Assembly: GCA_036835375.1 (NCBI GenBank)
Contig: DAITMB010000048.1
Span: 1 to 34,957 of the forward strand
Source: JANQTF01 sp036835375
Lineage (GTDB): Bacteria; Bacteroidota; Bacteroidia; J057
Length of the DNA stretch: 34,957 nt
Direction of reading: 5' to 3'
The position numbers were made by a program, and so were the translations under genes. Positions 1 to 8,510 of the stretch are shown here, piece by piece; within the stretch, counting starts at the first letter, position 1, and each line of letters opens with the position of its first letter. Below the pieces are notes generated by a model that saw only the letters and a list, made by a program, of their open reading frames with translations, did no database searches and was not told where the DNA came from.

Positions 1-944
1 TTTTGTCCAGCCCCGTCCCGTTTTTGGGATTTCAACGAACGGTGTCTTACTTCCTCGTAGCGTTTGTCGCCTTTCATTTCTATCCTTATTGGATGGAGCA
101 AAACAATCGGAAAGGGTACGCCGAGATGTTGCATTTTGTGGGGGTGGTGATGGGAATAGGGATTCTTTTCTGGATTCTTCGGCTAGAATTTGTCATGCTT
201 GGAGTCCGATTTCAAGGTCTCTATGGCAACCCCAATGGGATCGGTCTGACATGTTTGAACGTGCTCCCAGTATTTGTTTTTTATAAGCTCAGCACCGACA
301 AGATCTCTGCTAGAACCTGGTGGGGATACTTGGTGGTGTTGATGATGTCGCTACTCCTTTCCAACAGTAGAAATGGGTTGGCAGGCTGCCTCATGTTTTT
401 TTTCTTTTTGTGGTGGTTCAAGGTGCCCTGGCGGATGTTTGTCTTCTTCTTTGTTGTCATTCCGTTCTTGGTGTGGTTTTTCACCACGGTAGATATTGTC
501 AGGTTGCTCTACGACATGGGTTTAGGAGAGGCGCTACGGGCGGATTCGATCTTGGAGGCATCTGGAAGAACCCTTTCTTGGGCCTTTGCCATTGACATGA
601 TTCCTGAGCATTTTTGGTTCGGTGCGGGATTCAGCTATCAGGAATATGTGTACGACAACTTAGTGCCCCCTCGCTTGGCCATTTTTCGGGAGATGTCCTC
701 TACGTGGAATTCCTACCTGACCTTGATGATGAACAATGGCTTGCTGGGCACAATCTCGTTTTTTGTGTTTGTGTTTGCTCAGTTGAGATATAGCAAGCGA
801 AAGGCCATCATGGGAGCCTATTTGTTGGCCATGATGCTGGCCGCGATCTATGAGACCTGGCTCACGGCGTCTCTGAATGCCTACTTGATTTACTTTTTCA
901 TCATGATGGCCTATTTACCTAAGATCGAAAAGGATTTTTCATGA
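1..944 (+). CDS. O-antigen ligase/polymerase family membrane protein (5' partial)
   Basis: This is a polytopic membrane protein whose reading frame is already open at the window edge, so the N-terminus lies outside; the apparent TTG at position 3 is probably internal. The visible 313 residues contain several hydrophobic segments and the motif LYGNPNGIG followed by LLLSNSRNG, the pattern seen in the Wzy/WaaL O-antigen ligase family (Wzy_C). A hydrophilic, presumably periplasmic loop follows (SGRTLSWAFAIDMIPEH..GAGFSYQEY). Proteins of this family polymerise or ligate lipid-linked polysaccharide repeat units on the periplasmic face of the inner membrane. The stop codon overlaps the next ATG (ATGA), so it is translationally coupled to the glycosyltransferase behind it. 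Whether it is a polymerase or a ligase cannot be decided from sequence alone. Confidence 0.85.
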   Translation, partial: LSSPVPFLGFQRTVSYFLVAFVAFHFYPYWMEQNNRKGYAEMLHFVGVVMGIGILFWILRLEFVMLGVRFQGLYGNPNGIGLTCLNVLPVFVFYKLSTDKISARTWWGYLVVLMMSLLLSNSRNGLAGCLMFFFFLWWFKVPWRMFVFFFVVIPFLVWFFTTVDIVRLLYDMGLGEALRADSILEASGRTLSWAFAIDMIPEHFWFGAGFSYQEYVYDNLVPPRLAIFREMSSTWNSYLTLMMNNGLLGTISFFVFVFAQLRYSKRKAIMGAYLLAMMLAAIYETWLTASLNAYLIYFFIMMAYLPKIEKDFS

Positions 945-2002
945 CCCCTGCCCCTCTCCTCGTCCTCTTTACTCGTTTGCCAGCCTATTTTCTGGCTTGC
1001 TTGCGTGAATTTCATGCGCTCAGTGGCATTCCGGTTCATATTTTGCGCCACGACCCGGATCCCTTGGCTCCCTTTCAACTTGACGCTACCGAGGGGGTGC
1101 AGATCTACAATCGATCTTCCTTTTCTGATGAGGAATTACAAAAATGGGTACAGCATCTCAATCCGCAGGCGCTCTACGTGAGTGGTTGGACCGACCCTGC
1201 CTACAAAGCCGCGGCGCTGGCTGCTCGTCGGAAGGGCCTCCCGGTCATTACCGGGATGGACAATCAGTGGCAGGGAACTTTGCGTCAACACATCGCATCC
1301 CGGCTCAGTCCCTGGCTCGTGAAGCGCTATTTTTCGCATATTTGGGTGCCGGGGCGCTTTCAGTATGAATATGCGCGCAGGTTGGGATTTGCGCGTGATC
1401 GCATTCTCACCGGGCTGTATTCTGCCGATGTATCTTTGTTTGAGCGCAAGCTTCCAGATCATCCCATTCCCAGGCGCTTCGTGTTCACAGGTCGAATGAT
1501 TGCCGAAAAAGGGATCGTCGAGCTGGTCGCCGCTGCGACGGCTTTTCTCGAAGCGGGGCTTCTCGATTGGAAATTTGTCCTGGTTGGTTCGGGGCCCCTG
1601 GCTGCTACCTTGCCGAAGCTCGCCAACGTCGAGTATATTCCCTTTTTGCAACCAGAGGCCCTTCGGAAAGAGGTACAAAAAGGCGGTATCTTTGTGCTAC
1701 CGAGCCGATTTGAACCGTGGGGGGTGGTGGTACACGAGTTTGCAGCCGCGGGCTTTCCCATCGTTGTGACCGAGGCCGTAGGAGCACGAGATGGCTTCGT
1801 GCGAGACGGCTACAATGGCTTTGTAGTTCGCTTGACTCCTCCTGACGCCCTCACAAACACCCTCTTGGAAATGGCCCATCTGCCCGAACAGTCACTGCTG
1901 GAGATGGGGCAGCGTAGCCAAGAACTCGCTCGAACAATCACCCCACAAAGCTGGGCTGCCCAGCTCCGCCAAACCTTACTCTCTTATGCGCTTCATCCCT
2001 GA
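941..2002 (+). CDS. GT4-type glycosyltransferase
   Basis: A 353-aa GT-B glycosyltransferase of the GT4 (Glycos_transf_1) type. The C-terminal half has the nucleotide-sugar binding fold: FVFTGRMIAEKGI (about residues 179-191), VGSGPL, and the EX7E-type motif EPWGVVVHE followed by AAGFPIVVTEAVGARD. The N-terminal half is the more variable acceptor domain, with no signal peptide, so the enzyme should act at the cytoplasmic face of the inner membrane, adding a sugar to a lipid-linked polysaccharide intermediate. It starts with a 4-bp ATGA overlap with the upstream polymerase gene and ends with a 17-bp overlap with the LamG gene, which indicates a tight operon. Donor and acceptor sugars cannot be read from the sequence. 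Confidence 0.92.
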   Translation: MTPAPLLVLFTRLPAYFLACLREFHALSGIPVHILRHDPDPLAPFQLDATEGVQIYNRSSFSDEELQKWVQHLNPQALYVSGWTDPAYKAAALAARRKGLPVITGMDNQWQGTLRQHIASRLSPWLVKRYFSHIWVPGRFQYEYARRLGFARDRILTGLYSADVSLFERKLPDHPIPRRFVFTGRMIAEKGIVELVAAATAFLEAGLLDWKFVLVGSGPLAATLPKLANVEYIPFLQPEALRKEVQKGGIFVLPSRFEPWGVVVHEFAAAGFPIVVTEAVGARDGFVRDGYNGFVVRLTPPDALTNTLLEMAHLPEQSLLEMGQRSQELARTITPQSWAAQLRQTLLSYALHP

Positions 2003-4754
2003 TACAAGTCATTTCAACGCTTGTTCCATCTTTGTTTTTTTATTGCTGATGTCAGCTTTCCAACTCCAGGCGCAGCCGACACCGCTGGCCGCGTGGGACT
2101 TTCAGGGGAATGACTGGACCCGGAGCCAGGTGGGAGCTTTTCAGCTTCGAGGGGCAGATCGGGGCTATGAGCGAGTGGGGACAGGGAACGATGCGTACAT
2201 TCGTCTAGCCTTGAACACTCATGAGGGCATGATGTACTTGGTTCCGCAGCTGCCCGAGACCTTCAGTCTGGTATGCTGGTTTCGGATCCCGCGAGCATAT
2301 CGTGCAAGCAAATCCAGGCTGTTTTGGACGGGAGATAATGGGTTGCAAGTAACTTTGGGACCCGAGGGATTGAGTGTCCTCTCTATGGTACAAGATGATA
2401 AGGCAAAAGTTCCTTCTCGTCATCTCCTTTGGGCGATGTTTACAGGGGTAGGGATCGAAAGCTATCGCTACTGGTCCGATGGCGATTGGCATCAACTCGT
2501 CGTGCAATATCACCCTCGCACGGGCCAAAAAGGCATTTGGCTCGACGGGCAGCAGGCCGATTCATGGAAGACGGTGGTGCCGGAGAAAGGTCGATTTTGT
2601 GGAAACAACAACCCTGACTGTAAGACCGACTTGCGCTTTAGTGCAAGTACGGAAAGGGACTTTCACTTCGGTGGTGAGCTGAGAGGACTGGAAGTATATG
2701 CTTCCTATTTGTCGGGCAGCGACATCGCGCAGCTCTATCGTCGGCGCAGCAGTAGCGCTCGCAACATCCCCGCACAGTCCAGCCCTCAGTCGGGCCTGGA
2801 TCGCAAAGAATTTCCGAAGTCTCCTGCATTTGTCAATGCAGTGGACCAATTGCAGTCCTTCCCCTTACCGCGCTACCAGCCGGGACATGAGCTCCTGCCC
2901 CTCTTCAACTGGATCAATCCCGTGTACATGGCGGGATATCGCCTGCATACCGATCGGCTCGACCAAGCCGTGGAGACCTACAAGTTACTTCAGACCGAGA
3001 TGGTCACCCACTGGCACTACTACCTCACCCTGGAAAATTCGCGTCGCGCCATGGATTTGAAGCAGATTTCAGGTCCTTCCTTCACACAGGCCTACATTGA
3101 TCTGGCCAACCAGCATCCAGAATGGCCCTTGGCCATCAATACTTTTTGGGCACAGCTGAATGGCTCCGACTTTGGAAAATCTCAAGGGGCCAACATCTCT
3201 TCCCGTACCTTATCACCCGGGTGGTATCTTCAGGATGCCAATGGGCGCTTCCTCGAACGAAGAGGGGAGATAAGCCAGAACCCGGCTCAGTGGCGACCTA
3301 CCGCCCCAGACCAACTTTGGAAGTCCGACGGGGCTGTGCAGCGTGAATACATGGATCTTGTGCTCGCAAAGCTCAACCGCCCGGTCGATATCGTAAATGA
3401 GAATGGAGAAGTGCCGCCCTGGCCGATCACGGCAGAAGTTTTCACGCAAGATCCAGTCGTCACTGCCGACAAGGCCCGAAGCCCGCATCAAGACTGGGAG
3501 CGTTATGCTTCCGCTTGGAAAACCCGCCTTCGCAGCACCTATCGGGATGAATTTATGTCCCACCCCAAGCTCCGAAACGCCAATTTTTCCTGGTACGCCA
3601 TAGATGGAGGCCCTTATCGCTTAGATCGATTTCACTGGGACATTGCGCGAACTGCCATGCGCCCCATCAACGGGCAATACTACAGTACCCCCAATTTCTA
3701 TGTCAGGTGGCCGGATAACTGGGAAAAATGGAAGGGTCCGTGGCGTGGCTGGGACTGGATCAATATCAGTCGAAAGGTAGAAATCGAGGCTGGAGACAAG
3801 CTGTTTTCTCCTTTTATAGCTGCAGGATGGGATAAAAATCCGGAGGAAAATGTGCGCCCTTCCCAGTGGCTGGGATTGCTCAAATGCCTGGGGGTCGTAG
3901 GCGCAGAGTTTTACTATGTGGGGGTATTTCACGAAAGACAGATTGCCCAATTTCCTCTCCCTGAAAATTATACCTGGCAGGCCGCCATGCCTGCTTATGC
4001 GCAAGCCGTCACGAGTCGCTACGAGGAAATTTTACGTAAAGGGGACTTGCTGGTGGATGTAGAAGGTCAGGCCATCACAAGGGTTCCTGCCCAGGACCCC
4101 AACATCCTGTTCACCATTCGCAAGCATGCGAGCAAGCCAGAGTATATCCTCGCCGGGACACTCCAACCCCGCTCCAATGTCAAAGGGAATGTCGAAGACG
4201 AAGCGACTGCCTATGTCACGATTGAAAATCGGGAGATGAAGGTTAATGTGCGCAGACAGGGGAGTGTGTACTGGCTCAATTTGAGGAATCCCAGCAGTCC
4301 GGTCTTGGTGCAACTGGATGCGTGGCACGAGGCTGGTCACCCGTCCTGGTGGACAGAAAATTTCTCATTTCAAGCGGAGAATGCAGATTTTGTCCAAGAT
4401 TGCGACATCAAAACTGATCCGATCACAAATTTAGATTTTACCCAATTTTCATCCTATCTCGTGAGCCAATCTGCTCGGTCCTGCTCGAAATACCACTTTC
4501 AGCCACGAACCCGGTCTTCGTATCGACTACGGGTGACAGCCAAAGGAGAGGGCGTAAGCGGGTCTGTTTCGGTGATGCTGGATGGGAAGAAAATAGGACA
4601 GATTCCTGTACGACCTTCTGCCAACTGGCAAGTTCATACCTTGGAATCGCCACTCTTGCGTGACCTGGCTCCCAATGAAAGTCGTGTGTTGTCCTTTGAC
4701 TTTTCCCGGTCTGGCTTGCTCCTCGATGAATTCCTGTTAGAAAAAACGCGATAA
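1986..4754 (+). CDS. Large secreted LamG-domain protein, probable polysaccharide-active enzyme
   Basis: A 922-aa protein that opens with a probable Sec signal peptide (hydrophobic IFVFLLLMSAF, then LQAQ, cleavage near residue 30). Residues of about 30-260 resemble a LamG/concanavalin A-like lectin fold (AAWDF.. near the start, SLVCWFRI, WHQLVVQYHP, IWLDGQ, FHFGGELRGLEVY). The large middle part (about 290-700) is rich in Trp, Tyr and acidic residues, with segments such as IVNENGEVPPWP, WYAIDGGPYRLDRFHWD and AAGWDKNPEENVRPSQWLG. These look like a TIM-barrel glycosidase, but I do not recognise a named family. The last ~140 residues look like a beta-sandwich carbohydrate-binding module (FSFQAENADF, SYRLRVTAKG, SVMLDGKKIG). 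There is no T9SS sorting domain. It overlaps the preceding glycosyltransferase gene by 17 bp, so a role in processing or trimming the locus polysaccharide is inferred. Confidence 0.8.
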   Translation: MRFIPDTSHFNACSIFVFLLLMSAFQLQAQPTPLAAWDFQGNDWTRSQVGAFQLRGADRGYERVGTGNDAYIRLALNTHEGMMYLVPQLPETFSLVCWFRIPRAYRASKSRLFWTGDNGLQVTLGPEGLSVLSMVQDDKAKVPSRHLLWAMFTGVGIESYRYWSDGDWHQLVVQYHPRTGQKGIWLDGQQADSWKTVVPEKGRFCGNNNPDCKTDLRFSASTERDFHFGGELRGLEVYASYLSGSDIAQLYRRRSSSARNIPAQSSPQSGLDRKEFPKSPAFVNAVDQLQSFPLPRYQPGHELLPLFNWINPVYMAGYRLHTDRLDQAVETYKLLQTEMVTHWHYYLTLENSRRAMDLKQISGPSFTQAYIDLANQHPEWPLAINTFWAQLNGSDFGKSQGANISSRTLSPGWYLQDANGRFLERRGEISQNPAQWRPTAPDQLWKSDGAVQREYMDLVLAKLNRPVDIVNENGEVPPWPITAEVFTQDPVVTADKARSPHQDWERYASAWKTRLRSTYRDEFMSHPKLRNANFSWYAIDGGPYRLDRFHWDIARTAMRPINGQYYSTPNFYVRWPDNWEKWKGPWRGWDWINISRKVEIEAGDKLFSPFIAAGWDKNPEENVRPSQWLGLLKCLGVVGAEFYYVGVFHERQIAQFPLPENYTWQAAMPAYAQAVTSRYEEILRKGDLLVDVEGQAITRVPAQDPNILFTIRKHASKPEYILAGTLQPRSNVKGNVEDEATAYVTIENREMKVNVRRQGSVYWLNLRNPSSPVLVQLDAWHEAGHPSWWTENFSFQAENADFVQDCDIKTDPITNLDFTQFSSYLVSQSARSCSKYHFQPRTRSSYRLRVTAKGEGVSGSVSVMLDGKKIGQIPVRPSANWQVHTLESPLLRDLAPNESRVLSFDFSRSGLLLDEFLLEKTR

Positions 4755-4959
4755 CCATGCGCTTTCTGTTCGTCCAACACTGAATTTCATTCTCCTCTGG
4801 CTTTCTGAACGAGAGGGCTTCAGAAGAGAGAATAAAAAACAGAACATGAACTCATCGCTCATTCTTGTTGTAGCGCTTGTTTTCTAAACCGTTGATCAAA
4901 TCCGTTTCCAAGATCTTCTACTTCAGGCACTACTTTCCTAATTCTAATCCCCTTCCTCC

Positions 4960-6111
4960 ATGCCTGTTTTGGTCATTATGATTGATTGGTTTGCTCCTGG
5001 CTACAAGGCGGGGGGGCCGATCAGGTCAATTGTGAACCTCGTCAGAATCCTCAGGCATGATTTTGAGATCTACATCTTCACTTCTGACCGCGATTTTGGC
5101 GATCAGGTCCCCTACGATTCCGTTAAGCTCAACCAGTGGGAATCTTGGGAATCGGGCGTCAAGGTGTGGTATGCCTCACCTGATCGATTCAACGACATCG
5201 AAGCCGAACTGCGCAAGCTGAATCCTCAGGCTGTTTATCTCAATAGCATGTTTTCACGGCCATTCACGATCCAACCGATCCGTTGGCACATGCGAAAATC
5301 CTTGGCAGCGCAGGTCGTGTTGGCACCTCGCGGCATGTTGCATTCTGGGGCGATCCAGTATGGTACCCGCAAAAAGCAACTCTTTCTCAACGGGATCAAG
5401 CTGTTGGGTGCGCAGAAAAAGATCATTTGGCAGGCCACCGACGAGCAGGAAGCAAAAGATGTCCAAGTCCGGTTAGGCCGAAAGGCCCGCGTGAAACTCG
5501 TCGGTAATGCGCCCACGACCACCGCCCCTGAAGGAAACCCTGCGCCCAAAGCGGTAGGAAGCTTGAAAGTGCTCTACGTATCGAGAATTCAACCCAAAAA
5601 AAACTTGGCCTACTTTCTCCAAAGCATGGCCCGGTCTTCCGGCTCCATTCACCTGGATTTGATCGGGCCGATTGAAGACCTATCCTATTGGAAAATTTGT
5701 CAAGACTTGATTGCCGGGCTGCCTCTGTCCTCACGCGTGACGTATGTAGGGTCATTTCCTCATCATCAGATCATGGAGATGCAGCAGGCTTACCACCTCT
5801 TTGTGCTGCCCACACATGGCGAGAACTTTGGCCATGCCATTTTTGATGCCCTGTTAGGAGGTCTGCCAGTGCTGCTCAGCGACCAAACCCCTTGGACAGA
5901 TGTAGAAGCACAGGGATGTGGTTGGGCGGTTCCGCTGGACCATCCTGTCGCATTTGACAAAGCTCTGGCTACGGCTCTAGCATGGGATGAGGCAGCCTTT
6001 CAAGCGGCTTCTAGTGCGGCAAGAAAGTACGCCAATGCCTTCTTGGATCGCTTGGCGCTCCGGGAGCAATACCTCGACCTGTTCACTCCCCAGCAAATTC
6101 CTGCGCCATGA
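4960..6111 (+). CDS. GT4-type glycosyltransferase
   Basis: A 383-aa cytoplasmic GT-B glycosyltransferase. The N-terminus reads PVLVIMIDWFAPGYKAGGP, typical of this subfamily of surface-polysaccharide glycosyltransferases. The C-terminal GT4 domain shows VLYVSRIQPKKNL, the donor-site loop LPTHGENFGHAIFDALLGG, and LLSDQTPW. In the usual EX7E motif the second acidic residue here is Asp (ENFGHAIFD) instead of Glu, a conservative change that may be tolerated. The gene is separated by 205 bp from the LamG gene and overlaps the acetyltransferase gene by 4 bp (ATGA). It is expected to add one sugar of the repeat unit; the sugar is unknown. Confidence 0.9.
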   Translation: MPVLVIMIDWFAPGYKAGGPIRSIVNLVRILRHDFEIYIFTSDRDFGDQVPYDSVKLNQWESWESGVKVWYASPDRFNDIEAELRKLNPQAVYLNSMFSRPFTIQPIRWHMRKSLAAQVVLAPRGMLHSGAIQYGTRKKQLFLNGIKLLGAQKKIIWQATDEQEAKDVQVRLGRKARVKLVGNAPTTTAPEGNPAPKAVGSLKVLYVSRIQPKKNLAYFLQSMARSSGSIHLDLIGPIEDLSYWKICQDLIAGLPLSSRVTYVGSFPHHQIMEMQQAYHLFVLPTHGENFGHAIFDALLGGLPVLLSDQTPWTDVEAQGCGWAVPLDHPVAFDKALATALAWDEAAFQAASSAARKYANAFLDRLALREQYLDLFTPQQIPAP

Positions 6112-6692
6112 CCTCACCCCACCCCAATAGCATTCGAAGCGACCTCTCCACCTTTGACAATGCTTGGTATCAGCCCGGAGGAGGGAGCCTCAAGCGAACC
6201 CTGTGGTACTTCACAAACATTTTCTTCTTTCTCAATCCCTGGAACCCATTCAGTGGACTCAAATGCCGGATTCTGCGACTATTTGGGGCAAAAGTGGGGG
6301 AAGGGGTGATCATCAAGCCTGCGGTCAACATCAAATATCCGTGGCGCTTGCGCATCGGAAACCACTGCTGGATCGGGGAGCAGGTATGGATCGATAATCT
6401 GGAAGATGTCTTGATCGAAGACCATGTGTGCCTCTCGCAGGGCGCGATGCTCCTCACCGGAAATCACAACTACAAGCGCCCCACCTTTGACCTCGTCATC
6501 GGGACCATTGTGCTGGAAACGGGTGCTTGGATTGGCGCGAAAAGCGTGGTGTGTCCGGGAGTGAGGGTCATGAGTCATGCCATCCTATCGGTGGGCTCTG
6601 TGGCAACCAAGGACCTCGCGCCCTGGACCATCTATCAAGGAAATCCTGCCGTTGCCTTGCGGAAGCGGATCATGGAGGTCCCGATTAGCTGA
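6108..6692 (+). CDS. WcaF-like hexapeptide-repeat acetyltransferase
   Basis: A 194-aa member of the left-handed beta-helix acyltransferases, resembling putative colanic acid biosynthesis acetyltransferase WcaF. The N-terminal part (SLKRTLWYFTNIFFFLNPWNPFSGLK) is the WcaF-type lead helix. From about residue 60 on, hexapeptide turns are visible: GVIIKPAVNIKYPWRLRIG, VLIEDHVCLSQGA, GAWIGAKSVVCPGVRV, AILSVGSVATKDL. GNHNYKRP carries the likely catalytic His, and the protein ends in the usual YQGNPAVALRKR. It would O-acetylate a sugar of the lipid-linked repeat unit using acetyl-CoA. It overlaps the preceding glycosyltransferase by 4 bp, so both are probably made from one transcript. The exact acceptor is not predictable. 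Confidence 0.92.
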   Translation: MTSPHPNSIRSDLSTFDNAWYQPGGGSLKRTLWYFTNIFFFLNPWNPFSGLKCRILRLFGAKVGEGVIIKPAVNIKYPWRLRIGNHCWIGEQVWIDNLEDVLIEDHVCLSQGAMLLTGNHNYKRPTFDLVIGTIVLETGAWIGAKSVVCPGVRVMSHAILSVGSVATKDLAPWTIYQGNPAVALRKRIMEVPIS

Positions 6693-6769
6693 ATGCTCAA
6701 ATACAGAAACTCCAAACGTTCTTTAAATGGAATTCTGGCTGACATCCTTTCGTAGCTTGCTTTCCGATC

Positions 6770-7482
6770 ATGCCCGCCCTTGGTTCAACGTCATTCCTGC
6801 GATCTGCTTCTACTCAACAACACCATTTCAAACACCTCATGGAACAAAGCAAGCACTATGTGCAGTACGGATGCGGCTTGAGTGCCCCAACAACCTGGGT
6901 CAACTTCGATGTATCCCCAACTCTTCGGCTCCAGAAAGTTCCCATTCTTTCTCAGCTCAGCCGACGAGTCACTCAAGTCCAGTTTCCGGCAAATGTGCGC
7001 TATGGCGACATCGTCAAAGGGCTTCCCGGGATTCCTCATGGCACCTGCGAGGGTGTCTATTGCTCGCACGTCCTGGAGCATCTTTCGCTGGCTGATTGTG
7101 AGCTGGCCTTGGCGCATACTTTTGAGATGCTCAAGCCAGGAGGTACTTTTAGGTGTGTGTTACCAGACTTGGAAATCATTGCTAATGAATATCTCCTGGG
7201 ACTTCGGAGCAATCCTGAGGTGGCAAGTATTCGGTTCATGGAAGATACCTTGCTAGGGCAGAAATCGAGACCCAGGGGCTGCTACCTCGTTTCAAGGCAC
7301 TGCTGGGAAATGCAAACCACCTGTGGATGTGGGACCATTACTCTATGACGGATCAATTACGAAAAGCTGGATTTCGCACTGTACGCAGGTGCCAATTTGG
7401 CGACGCACAGGACCCTGCATTTCGGGAAGTGGAAAGCGAAAGCCGATTTGAAAGAGCCATTGCATTGGAAGCGATAAAGTAA
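6770..7482 (+). pseudogene. SAM-dependent methyltransferase, frameshifted near residue 163
   Basis: The first frame (6770-7348) encodes a class I methyltransferase: YVQYGCGLSAPTTWVNFD, GVYCSHVLEHLSLADCE (the DxxEH-like motif II region) and MLKPGGTFRCVLPDLE. After EDTLLG at about 7258 this frame decays into an unlikely Cys-rich tail (RPRGCYLVSRHCWEM) and stops at 7348. The +1 neighbouring frame continues the expected family C-terminus from 7258 on (AEIETQGLLPRFKALLG, then NANHLWMWDHYSMTDQLRKA, GFRTVRRCQFGD, ending ..ERAIALEAIK) with a stop at 7480-7482. One missing G in the run at 7256-7258 would restore a single ~238-aa protein. Either the gene is broken or the base is a homopolymer sequencing error. 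The start may be 6839 (MEQSKHYVQYG) rather than 6770, since similarity to the family begins there. Confidence 0.8.
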
Positions 7483-7580
7483 GTCCAGCTTGAAGCCGTT
7501 TGCGGATGATTTGCCGTCCGTTTTGCCGAGGTTCAAAGGAATCTGGCTATTCTTCCATGCCGTTTCACTTGATTGTCTGC

Positions 7581-8339
7581 ATGAAAATATCTCTCATCAC
7601 CGTCACGTACAACGCGGCAGCCACGCTGCGAGACACCATCGAGTCCGTGCTTGGGCAGGACTATCCCGAGGTAGAATACCTTGTCATTGACGGTGCTTCT
7701 ACCGATGGGACGCAGGACATCGTGGCGTCTTATGGGGACCGCATTGCAAAGTTCGTTTCTGAGCCTGACAAAGGTTTGTACGATGCCATGAACAAAGGCT
7801 TGGCGCTCGCCAGCGGTGATATCATCGGTGTAATCAATGCCGATGACTTCTACGCTCATCCAAAGGTGCTCAGTCACGTGGTGGCGGCCATGGAGGCAAA
7901 TGGCGTCGATGCCCTCTTTGCCGACCTGGTCTATGTCCGCGAGCCGAATCTGGACAAAGTCGTTCGCTTCTATCCTGGCAAGGGATTTCATCCGGACAAC
8001 ATGCGCTCGGGAAACATGCCCCCACACCCCACCTTTTTTCTTCGAAAATCCTTCTACGACGAATATGGCTACTTCGACACGAGCTATCGCATCTGTGCGG
8101 ACTTCGACCTCATGGTTCGGTATTTTCACGCAGCCAAGGGAAGCTACGTCTATCTTCCAGAAGTAATCGTACACATGCGCACGGGCGGCAGCAGTACCCA
8201 AGGTCTCAAAAGCACCCTCATCATCAACCGCGAAATGCTGAGAGCTTGCCGAAAATATGGCTTGGTCACCAGCCTGCCCAGAATTTATTCCAAGTATTTT
8301 TCTAAAGTATTGCAGCTCATTGCGAAACCTGCTCCCTGA
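7581..8339 (+). CDS. GT2-family glycosyltransferase
   Basis: A 252-aa GT-A glycosyltransferase of family 2. I chose the start at 7581 because MKISLITVTYNAAATL is the canonical N-terminus; the open frame extends upstream to 7500, but that part has no family similarity. Key motifs are IDGASTDGT, EPDKGLYDAMNKGL, the metal-binding INADDFY (DxD equivalent) and the acceptor-side HPTFFLRK, followed by RICADFDLMVRYF. The enzyme is cytoplasmic and would transfer one sugar onto the growing repeat unit. It sits about 100 bp after the broken methyltransferase and before the epimerase gene, inside the polysaccharide cluster. Homologues are common next to WcaF-like acetyltransferases, which fits its place here. 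Confidence 0.92.
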   Translation: MKISLITVTYNAAATLRDTIESVLGQDYPEVEYLVIDGASTDGTQDIVASYGDRIAKFVSEPDKGLYDAMNKGLALASGDIIGVINADDFYAHPKVLSHVVAAMEANGVDALFADLVYVREPNLDKVVRFYPGKGFHPDNMRSGNMPPHPTFFLRKSFYDEYGYFDTSYRICADFDLMVRYFHAAKGSYVYLPEVIVHMRTGGSSTQGLKSTLIINREMLRACRKYGLVTSLPRIYSKYFSKVLQLIAKPAP

Positions 8340-8510
8340 AAGAAGTTGTGTAGCTCAATTGAATTCAGTTTCGAAAAATGCTCCATTTTGTCTGGCTGAA
8401 GCAAGGATCTGAGCTTTTCGTCCGGATGCATCCACTTCCCATTCATGAAATGGGTTATTTGCCCAACATTCACCTTTCAAGACACAAAACGCCTACCAAC
8501 AGCAAACTAT

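Noticed and set aside
4803..4826. Hairpin TTCTGAA...TTCAGAA after the LamG gene.
   Set aside because: Only 7 bp, no T-run; too weak to call a terminator inside an apparent operon.
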